Shown here piece after piece: positions 32,001 to 40,500 of a stretch of 45,000 bases of DNA (its first letter is position 1; every line of letters starts with the position of its first letter). This DNA comes from Nymphaea colorata (taxonomy: Eukaryota > Streptophyta > Magnoliopsida > Nymphaeales > Nymphaeaceae). The notes beneath the pieces were generated by a model. It saw only the letters and a list, made by a program, of their open reading frames with translations, searched no databases and had not been told where the DNA came from. A program made the translations under genes and the position numbers. The DNA is taken from NCBI RefSeq assembly GCF_008831285.2, contig NW_022204753.1, positions 7,501 to 52,500 of the forward strand, in the 5' to 3' direction.

Positions 32001-33189
32001 TTGCTCGTCTTTCCGACCGCACTCCGGCGTCTTCTCCGGCCTAAGGCTTCTCAGAGATGAAGGGAGTTGCAGGTTTTGGGAAGGCAGGCATGGCAGCCGC
32101 CCATGGTGACAAGCTCTCACACGAGAGAGAAGAAAACCCAATTCTATTATGCAAAAACTTAGGGTAAAAGTTCCATCACTTAGCTTATAAAGGCTAAGTG
32201 ACTCGGGACGCCCCTGAACCGTCCCGGTACAAGAGCAAAAGCTGAAATAAAACATGTACAAAGTGAATCGGTACGGCCGAGACGGCCTACCAACAAGACT
32301 CCAACTCGGGTCTCCCTTCCGCTCCTGGGTGCTGCCTCGATGCCTCGCCTGGGTCCTAACCCACTTCGTCTAGACTCGGTCTAGACGGCCTTCGTATCTG
32401 CCCGTCTCAGTTTCCTGGACTGTCTCTGTTCCGGACGCCAGGACATCCTCTGTGCCTGTCCTGTGGCTGTCCGTCCTGTCTGTCAGCTCTGTCTCTGTTC
32501 TGAACGCCTGAACGACCCCTGTTCCTGTCCAGTCCGTGCGTCCTCCGTTTGACAGTCTAGAACTCGTCAGTCTCTGCCCAGAACACCCTGTCTCCATGGT
32601 GTGTCCAGCAAGCTGAGCCCCGCATGCTAAGTCCAGCCCACTCTGCTCGAGTACGTCTGGCTTGGCCTGGGTGGGCAAAGTGGCCTCACCTTGTCCAAGC
32701 TCTATGGCATGAAGTCCTCCAATCAACGGGCTAGCCTCACTCGCAGTAAATGCACGGGTGGAGTGTGGGGCTGTCATCTCGTCAACCTCCCTTGGCCGCG
32801 TAGTACCCTCGTTCGTGCTCTCCTCCGCGATTGCTGGCGCGTTCGGGCTCTTGGCGTCGTCATCGGCAACCGCGGCCGTGGCCCCTCCATGGGTAACCTC
32901 CTTTGCGTCCCGGTCCCGCACCCTGCAAAACACGTTAGCCTCACAACAAAAGGAAGCAGGGTCAGTGGCTGCGGGTGCTTTCCCCGCTCGGCGTGGGCGC
33001 TCGGCGCCCTCATCTCTCGGCAGCCTCGCGACGGTGTGCTGGCCCGCGCCACCTTCGGCCGTGCTCGGCCCTCTTCGGCGCTCGTGGCCGACACTCGTCC
33101 GGCCTTGTAGCTGGCTGGTCTCGTCACCCGGTCGGCCATCGGCGGCATTGTCGGCAGTCCTCGGCCAACTCCTAGGCGGACCTGTAACA
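29004..33189 (-). repeat. Family A LTR copy 5 (5' LTR of second element)
   Basis: A 4186-bp LTR, almost identical to copy 4. The right end TGTAACA is followed by GAGAT, the duplicated target. The LTR-borne tail of the family A frame continues without a stop into flanking DNA here, giving a chimeric 351-codon open frame (32370-33425) that is a by-product of the insertion and not a gene. Confidence 0.93.
32177..32200 (-). promoter_or_regulatory. Putative TATA box in inverted repeat, LTR copy 5
   Basis: Same dyad and central TTATAAAG. As the 5' LTR of the second element, this would drive the ORF at 23903-28876. Confidence 0.5.
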
Positions 33190-33194
33190 GAGAT
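33190..33194. repeat. Target-site duplication GAGAT, right copy
   Basis: Direct repeat of 20533-20537 on the other side of the second family A element. Confidence 0.88.
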
Positions 33195-33444
33195 TGATGC
33201 TCGGTTTGACGGATCCCCGTTGCCTTTGCTGTTTGCTTCTTGCTTGTTTTTATCGGTTGTTCCACGACGGTTCGGTTTGATCGAGAATCTATCTCGCGTT
33301 TCAACATTATGCGCCTCCCAAGTTCCGCTTGTCCGCATGGCTATGCCGGCGTGAAGGCGGCCGTTGGGAAGCGCCTGATGTCTTGGCGCATGAGTGGCGT
33401 TGGCTGCGTCTCCCATCGGCGTCATGGCTGTTTTGGTTTGCCAT
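33195..33444. other. Unassigned DNA between the second family A element and family B
   Basis: With the second element removed, this joins 20537. On the minus strand an open frame continues across the empty site for roughly 100 codons, Arg-, Asn- and Ala-rich, then meets a TAG in the 20082-20537 segment. No domain is recognised. The five bases before the family B LTR are GCCAT, its expected target duplicate. Confidence 0.6.
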
Positions 33445-33610
33445 TGTTAGGATCTCACCACCTAGGCCAGAATAACCCGACCAGTGCGATCCTAAACTTC
33501 CCAGGACCTTCTTGAGGCCTATTCTAAAAACCAAAAAAAAACCTAGGTAATTACACAAATGATCTACCCGGCCGGACAGGACCCCGGCGCAAATCCCAAT
33601 AGGTAGGTGA

Positions 33611-33620
33611 GTACACGTGT
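33611..33620. promoter_or_regulatory. CACGTG palindrome (TACACGTGTA), left family B LTR
   Basis: A ten-base palindrome with a G-box core, about 170 bp from the LTR edge. It recurs at about 43036-43045. Such cores bind plant bZIP and bHLH factors; a role here is inferred. Confidence 0.35.
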
Positions 33621-34559
33621 AGGTTACCCAAGTCCCAAAATTTCCTAACTAAGGCTGCCTACTACAAAAACACTAACAGGGTCGTGAGGCCTTTACAATT
33701 CGTAAGCGATACAAGAGAACACTCAATCTCACTCACAAACCACGCAAACCACACTAACGTGCAAACCACACCCAACAGAAGTAAATAGGTGGTCTGGCTC
33801 CTTGTGGTCGTGTCTCGGGCACAGTGCCCTCGAGGTACCTCACGGGGGAGCTAGGCCGAAGCCAAGGCTAAAACAGAAATGCTGGAAATAATCTAATATG
33901 CTACCTAAGACTGAAAGCAAATCCCACCCGGAGCTACAAGGGGGTAGGAGACGATACCGGCCAAGGGTCTCCCTTGGCGTAGCCGAATAAGGTCTCGGGG
34001 TGATGACCTGCCCCCGAGCACTGCAGCTCACAGAACAGGAAGACCGGCTGAGGTGTGCCTCCACGTAGCCTGCTGCTCTGGCTGACCGCTGCTTGAAGAC
34101 GCTGACGGTAGGCCGCACGCTGGTGGACGGGTCGACTACCGAGGTCTGGTCGCTGCTCGTTTGCTGTGGCCGCTGCGCTGTTGCCGGGGATGAATTCTGC
34201 GGTGGCAGCGCTAACGTCGAGCCGAAAACGCTGCTGACACTCGCTGGGCCGAGAGGCAGAACACGCGCCGAGAGCGAGGACGCTGTCTCGAACTGCTACG
34301 GACGTGCCGTCGAGGATGCCGGGAGCGCTCGTCTGCTGTCTGGTCGAGAGCCGCCTGTCAGAACGAAGTCGCCTGACGTCCGCTGCCGATGGGCTGCTGC
34401 TGCGCTGAAGACGACGGAACAGGGCCGGAAGGGCCGCCTGGACTGCCGAGGGGGGGCTGCTGTTACAGCGACAGCGCCTGCCTGCCTATCTCCTGGATGT
34501 GGCTCGGTCACGGGCGCCGGGGAATGCCGACGAGGAGGAAGGGGGCCGTTGTAAGGGCC

Positions 34560-35040
34560 GGCGAGCCGGCTGAACCTAATCCTAGCTAAGGCTGGGTTGG
34601 CTGGGTTCGGCTGGGCTCTACTAGGTGGTAGGTCTAGTCAAACAGGTTCGGGTCAGGGTAGGCTCAGTCAAATAGGGTTTAGGTTCAGTCACGGGTTGAC
34701 CTAGCTAATAGGTTGGTTCAGTAAGGGAGGTTAAGGTCGAGCCTAAGCTCACGGTGCTGGTCAAAGTTGACCCAGTGCGGAAGGTTCAACTAACTAGGTG
34801 GTTGACTAAATGGACCGAGTCAATGGGTCCGGGTCAAGTAGGTCAAGGGTCACTCGAGGTAGGCTCGAGTCGCTAAGGGAGGCTACCAACGAAGTGGGCT
34901 CGGTGGACTAGCTGACCTAGTTGACTAAGGCTAAGGGTCAATGCCGATCTAGGTTGGCTCGGTAGAGGTTTAGCCTAGGTGCGGGTTCGGTGCAGGAGGG
35001 TGCCTAGTGGGTTCGGTTGACTGGGCTGGTCTTACCCAGG
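34560..35040. repeat. Degenerate minisatellite-like region, left family B LTR
   Basis: Words such as GGTTCAGTCA, GGTTGACT, GGCTCGGT and GGTCAAG recur irregularly over about 480 bp, with no fixed period that I can define by eye. The block is copied in the right LTR. Confidence 0.5.
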
Positions 35041-35053
35041 GAATGCACCGATG

Positions 35054-35069
35054 CTTGCCACGTGGCAAG
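35054..35069. promoter_or_regulatory. 16-bp perfect palindrome with G-box core, left family B LTR
   Basis: CTTGCCACGTGGCAAG is its own reverse complement and contains CCACGTGGC, the strong G-box/ABRE form known for plant bZIP factors. It lies in the probable R-U5 part of the LTR. Function is not shown by sequence. Confidence 0.5.
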
Positions 35070-35240
35070 ATGGACGGACACGACAGAGAGAGCTAGAAGA
35101 ATGCTAGCTATTAGGAACGGAGCTCGAATTCTCGCCTAAGGGTTAGGGAGAAGTGCGACAAGGAAGGGGAGAAGATTGGGGGCGAAGGGCCAGGTGGCGC
35201 TCTCGTGCGAGCTCGGATGAGGCTAAGGCTGAGATGGGGA

Positions 35241-35246
35241 CACGTG
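35241..35246. promoter_or_regulatory. G-box core CACGTG, left family B LTR
   Basis: GACACGTGGAC context, an ABRE-like core 170 bp from the 16-bp palindrome. Copied at 44667-44672. Confidence 0.35.
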
Positions 35247-35494
35247 GACCAGATCTACGATGGAGGATTGCTGCGGATCAGGTCAAGAGGGAAAGGAGGA
35301 AACGGCTGAGGAAGATTAGGCAAGGTGGCGCGAGGTGGAGGTGTTTCCTAAAACTAAGGAGGCAAGATCCAAAGGAATAGGAAAAGGGGATCTCGCGGGG
35401 CCTGGCTGGGGGACAAGTGGCGAGGTGCGGGACCAAGGTGGGTAGCTGGCAGGTGAGGTGGCGAGTGAGGTGGCGGAGGGCTGGCTCGGATTGC

Positions 35495-35504
35495 GACACG
35501 TGTC
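35495..35504. promoter_or_regulatory. G-box palindrome GACACGTGTC, left family B LTR
   Basis: A ten-base perfect palindrome with CACGTG core, the third such site within about 450 bp. Copied at about 44921-44930 in the right LTR. Confidence 0.4.
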
Positions 35505-36757
35505 AAGATGAACGCGTGAGGATCCTTGCGAGTTAGGGTTGACGCGGTGGAGATGGCGAGGAGCTGGAAGGGGAGCGGCGGCTGCGGGATTGCTTCCTAA
35601 TTTGGTGGAGCAGCTGATTGCGAGCTGATCCTGAATCGGGACAGATGGCAGCAGCTGGGACAAAGGCTCAGATGAACGGCTGGATGGTGGACAGATGTCG
35701 AAATGAAAGGCTGAGATGAAACGGAGGTGGACTTGCCGGAAATGGCAGATGCGACGGAGGAGGAAACTCCAATTCGCACCGGCGGCCTGAGCTAACGCTC
35801 GGAGCTTAATTGACCGTAATACCCCTTTCAAATTTTAATTAAAACACTAGGGAAGAAGGGCAATTCGGTCCCTAACGCCGGAATCAATGGCGACCACCGG
35901 AATTAGCAGCGATGGCCGGATTCAAACATTTTTCCGGCGAGATTCTATCTCGAGATCCAGCCGACAGAATTCGCCCCTTTTTGATATTTAGAAAGCTCTT
36001 TTCTGGGCGATTCACGGGGATCACTCCTCTTCTTCAGATCTCGACCAGAGAGCGAGATTTCTTAACTTTTGAGCCTCTGGTCCGACAGATCAAAGGGGAG
36101 AACAGGCCGCTAGAAATTGTAATTTTCTTATCGATTTGTCTTTCTAATCCGGCCAACTTCCTACTAGGGATCAAACGTCTGATTCCAATCCCGCGACGCG
36201 ATCTGCAATTTCTGATTAGAACAGAAAACGCCCAAATCCTGATTCCTCTCTTCGGGTATGCCGAGGGAGGAACCGAGTGAAGACGCCCTGTGTTCTAAGA
36301 CAGAATGCAGCAATCGGGCAGCGAGAGAGAGATCGAAATTCGTCTCCTCTTCGGTGTCGAATTGAAGCCGGCGGTAGATCCGTCGCCTTCAATCTTCCCT
36401 ATGCTGGAATCGGCCTCACAGTACCCTCGTGATCAGGGCAAAGGCACCGATTTCAGAACTTTGAAAAAGCTCGAAAGGGGGTACTTACGTGACAAGGGAG
36501 GGATCGCCGCCGGTGGTGGAGATCCGCCGATGCCTTCTTCCTTATGCCTATGTCTCGGACGGCGGCTCTTCAAGGAATTTCTGGATTCGGAAGCGTCGTG
36601 GAGGTAGAGGACGCGAGGGGGGAGAAGACGCCTGGTTCTCGGGTTGAACAAGGTGGGAGACGAGAGGGGAGAAGCCTCGTGCGAGGAGAGAGAGAGTGCC
36701 ACACCAAATGCCAATCTTTGATGAATTTTTCGATCCTTTCTACATTGAGTTTACAGA

Positions 36758-36764
36758 ATATATA
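36758..36764 (-). promoter_or_regulatory. Putative TATA box of the family B LTR
   Basis: TATATAT on the minus strand, about 600 bp into the LTR from its U3 end. It is followed about 55-95 bp downstream by a CT-rich run (about 36661-36698), mirroring the layout in the family A LTR. The matching site in the right LTR lies outside the window. Confidence 0.4.
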
Positions 36765-37070
36765 CTAAACATAATGCGAGCCCTAATTACATGTTAACCT
36801 AGCTCGCTACTTAGTCTAATGTCAAAATTGCGCAAGGCACAACCCGCCTTGCTAGGTCTCTACTTCAAAACTGGACGTTGACATGAAATAGATGACGCAA
36901 CCTAACCCGGGCCTAGCGCCCAACTCGAAAATCAAAAGCTAAAGTCCCTAAGTCTTGTGGACTTAGGGCGGGGACCTCGTGTGGGTTACCGCCCACACTT
37001 CGGAATTTCGAGCACGGGTCAAGTCCGATTGACTCAGACCTGAACCTAAGCCTCTCGGCTTTAGATAGGC

Positions 37071-37556
37071 TCAAGCGTTCGGGGAATTTGGACTCACGCT
37101 CGGATTAACCTGATCAAGCTCGGTGAGCCTCGCAATAGGTTCTAGAACGTCTTGAGTTCCACCTGGTTTGAGCACTCTTTCGGACCTAGTTGCTCCTCCC
37201 ACGCCTCCCGCTGCAACTGTCTCGAGTGCTGACTTAGCCTCGCTTGGACCGCTTTCAAGTTGACTTAACGATTGCGCCCACAAGTCCGAGGCCTTGTGCC
37301 TTGGCCGACTGGTTCCGGCCTGACCACGCCGAGCTGGGTCTCGACCTACAAGTTGGTCCGTAACAGATTCCCCCTCCCTAGAATGCGCTTGTCCTCGAGC
37401 GCTAGAGGAGGGAAAGCGATGAGCCACTGACCCAAACTCTTCCCAAGAGGTTCCTCTGTCAGGCCCCTCCCATTCCACTAATACCTCATGCCGTGTTCTC
37501 CCTTGTCTCTGGATATATCTATGTTTAAGTATACGATAGGGAGTGGGCAGTTTGTC
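37071..37556 (-). pseudogene. Chromodomain-bearing C-terminus of family B pol, separated by an in-frame stop
   Basis: The reading frame of the Gag-Pol ORF continues open after the TAG at 37557-37559 for 161 codons. The first about 50 residues fit a chromodomain: a PxxIL start, an Arg/Tyr-rich segment, a V-L-V-E-W-E-G core, T-S-W-E-E, and a final FP. In plant chromoviruses this domain follows integrase and is thought to guide integration to certain chromatin. The frame then crosses the polypurine tract (37366-37380) and ends in the LTR at 37071, as is common for gypsy pol. With no start codon and a stop before it, the domain would be made only by readthrough. The stop context (UAG GAC) is not a known strong readthrough signal, so inactivation is likelier. 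Confidence 0.72.
37366..37380 (-). other. Polypurine tract of family B
   Basis: Minus-strand TAGGGAGGGGGAATC directly before the 3' LTR start TGTTACGGAC. Confidence 0.9.
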
Positions 37557-40500
37557 CTATTCCGGTATCTGCTCGATCACTGTAGGAATATCACCATGAT
37601 GAGGCTTGAGCCTGGTGATATGGAAAACTGGGTGCACCATTGCTTCCCGCGGAAGTCCGAGTCGATATGCTGCCTTTCCTACTTTTTGTAATACCGGAAA
37701 CGGTCCATAATACCTCGGTAGTAGCTTAGAATAGGGTTGGCCCATTAACGATCGTTGTTTGAGGGGCAACCTCTTCAACCACACGTAATCACCCACTTCG
37801 AATTCTCGATCTTTTCGCCCTTTGTTGTAGACCTGTCTCATCCTGTTCTGGGCTTTGGCAATGTTTTGCTTGAGGGAGTCCAGTACTTCCTCACGGGTGC
37901 GTAACTCGCAGTCTACATTATCGTCGTCTGCTGTACCTCCTTCATATCTAGGGATACTTGGAGGAGGGTTTCCATATACACCTTCAAAAGGCGTCATTCC
38001 TGTTGACGAATGTAAACTGGTGTTGTAAGACCACTCGGCCCAAGGTAAGAATTTTACCCAAGTCTGTGGTCTTTCTCCTGCAAAACACCTCAAATAGGTC
38101 TCAAGAGATCGATTTACGATTTCGCTCTGCCCGTCTGTCTGTGGGTGATGGGCTGTACTAAACTTGAGCGTTGTACCCATAAGCTTCATGTACTCCTGCC
38201 AGAATGCGCTAAGGAAAATTGAATCTCTGTCACATACGACTGATTGTGGCATTCCGTGGAGCTTTCCAACGTACTCCTGGTACACGCTGGCCACCATTGG
38301 CCCTTGATACGACCTAGGCAAGGGAGCGAAGTGGCTGTACTTGGTCAGACGGTCCACTACCACTAGCACAGCTTCCTTGCCTTCAGAGCGGGGCATGGCG
38401 TCAATAAAATCCATGGTCACATCGGTCCATGGTTTGGCTGGTATGGGGAGGGGAACTAAATGCCCTGGAGGTCTAATGGCCTCGTATTTTTCCCTCTGGC
38501 ATACCAGGCAACTCCGGATGTACCTTTGTACCTCTGCCTTCATGCCACGCCACCAAAATTGGGCTTTAATTCTGCTTAGGGTTTTAGAGACCCCCTCATG
38601 ACCCGCGGCAGGGGTGTCATGGAAATGACGCAGGAGTTCCTGCTTAAGCCCAGACTCTGGAGGAACCACTGCTCGGTTCTTCCTATATAATAGATTCCCT
38701 CTGACTGTATAGAAGGGAATGGATCCTGGATGTTGTTCTGTTGATGCATGGACTAGCCTTAGGGACTGATCTGCTTGCTGTTCCTGGGCTAACCTATCCC
38801 AAACATCAGTTTCCACTACCGAAAGAGTCATGAACTGCTCGGTCAGTCGAGAGAGAGAATCGGCCGCTGTGTTTTCCGGACCCTTTTTGTACTCTATTTC
38901 AAAATCGTATCCCAGCAGCTTTGCTAACCAACGTTGTTGGGTAGGCGTGGATACTCTCTGCTTTAACATGTACTTTAGAGAATTTTGGTCCGTCTTAACT
39001 GTGAATCTACGCCCTATAAGGTAGGGCCGCCACTTTTCCACTGCCAACACTATCGCTAGTAGTTCTTTCTCATAAGTAGAGAGAGGCTTCACTCTACTTG
39101 TGAGCGCCTTAGACATATAAGCGATAGGGTGGCCTTCTTGGCTGAGAACGGCCCCAATTCCAACCTCACATGCGTCTGTCTCTATTGTGAACTGCTGGTT
39201 GAAATCCGGAAGTGTAAGAACGGGCGCAGACATAAGGGCAAGTTTTAACTTTTCAAAGGCTGCCCTAGCCTTATCCGACCACTGAAAGGCTCCTTTCTTG
39301 AGCATCTGGGTCAAAGGATGTGCGATCAAACCGTAACCTTGTATAAAACGCCTATAGTACCCAGTCAAACCGAGGAATCCGCGGAGTCCTTTCAAGTCCT
39401 TAGGCAGTGGCCATTTCTGCATGGCTTCTAATTTTTCGGGGTCTGCCCGAACCCCTTGTTGGCACACTATGTGCCCTAGATAACCAATAGAAGGTTGCCC
39501 AAAGCTGCATTTGGACATCTTAGCGTATAATTGGTTATCTCTTAGTATCTGAAGAGCAATAGCGAGATGCTTCTGATGTGATTCTTCAGACTGACTGTAA
39601 ATCAAGATGTCATCAAAGAAAACTAAGATGAAATCGCGGAGGTATTGTCTGAAGACGTCGTTCATGCACCTCTGAAACGTTGCTGGTGCGTTAGTCAGAC
39701 CAAATGGCATGACTAGGAACTCGTAGTGCCCGTCATGCGTCCTGAAAGCGGTCTTGGGGACGTCATCTTTGTACATACGAATTTGATGATAGCCGGCTCG
39801 TAAGTCGATCTTGGAGAAGATAGTTGCTCCGGCTAGTTCATCCAATAACTCATCAATTACCGGTATGGGATGTCTATCCTTCACGGTGGCTTCATTCAAG
39901 GCGCGGTAATCTACACAGAAGCGCCAGGTGTTGTCTTTCTTCTTCACAAGTAGGACCGGTGAAGAGAAAGGGCTGCTACTTGGTTGCACAATGCCACTTT
40001 CCAACATTTCCTTAACCAGACGTTCGATTTCAGCCTTCTGGTTATATCCATACCTATAGGGGCGCACATTTACCGGTTCTGCCCCTTGAGTAATTATGAT
40101 CCTATGGTCGTAGGATCTCTGCGGTGGGAGCCCCTTAGGCTCCTCAAAGACGTCCTCATATTGATCCAGCACCAGTTGAATTCCTTCTGGTACTACCTCT
40201 TTCTGCTCTTCTTTTTCTGGCACATCAGTAGCGAGTGCCATCACCCAACACGCGGGCTGCTCGGTTTCAATTGCCCGAAGTGCAGCCTTGGGACGAGTTG
40301 TGCTGGTTAAGCCCTGTAGCGTCATGGGCTCTTCGTCGCCGTCGGGAGTGAAGGTCATGCTGAAGTTCTTCACATCCCATGATATGATACCAAGCGTAAA
40401 AAACCATGGCATCCCGAGAATAAGGTCGACTCCATCCAAAGGAATGACTAAGAAGTCGATATTGAATGGTTTTCTCTTGATCACTACTTCTATGCCTTTC

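Larger units (their letters stand above)
20538..33189 (-). mobile_element. Complete family A element, second insertion (12652 bp)
   Basis: LTR 20538-24722, internal 24723-29003, LTR 29004-33189, with matching GAGAT target duplicates outside. The two LTRs differ by only a few bases: I see two substitutions (about 20658 and 22225 relative to the other LTR) and one extra A near 32135, so the insertion is very young. Compared with the array the element is mosaic: nearly identical from about 23700 to 27119, about 1 percent different over 27120-28640, about 15 percent different over 28640-28960, and about 2 percent different in U5. RT and integrase are missing, so it must have been mobilised in trans. 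Confidence 0.93.
33445..37365 (-). repeat. Family B left LTR (3' LTR)
   Basis: The left edge TGTTAGGATC and right edge GTCCGTAACA are set by the matching sequence after the primer binding site at 42871 and by the polypurine tract at 37366. Reading on the minus strand: U3 (37365 to about 36730), TATA-like box, CT-rich leader, then a long R-U5 with a GC-rich part, a degenerate minisatellite and several CACGTG boxes. Several short open frames on both strands were judged spurious. The end of the chromodomain-bearing frame lies within it (37071-37365). Confidence 0.92.

Noticed and set aside
32370-33425. 351-codon minus-strand frame that looks like a separate gene.
   Set aside because: Its C-terminal part is the LTR-borne tail of the family A ORF; the rest is flanking DNA joined by the insertion at the GAGAT site.
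34093-34554. 153-codon plus-strand frame in the family B LTR (also at 43519-43980).
   Set aside because: GC-rich LTR DNA easily gives such frames; composition is Arg/Gly/Ala-rich without a domain, and it lies antisense to the element.
35316-35831. 171-codon minus-strand frame in the family B LTR.
   Set aside because: Ser/Pro/Leu-rich low-complexity translation, no domain, and interrupted by its position in R-U5.
37557-37559. Programmed readthrough stop of the retroviral gag-pol kind.
   Set aside because: The stop is between integrase and chromodomain, not gag and pol, and the bases after it fit no known strong readthrough context. A simple mutation is more likely.
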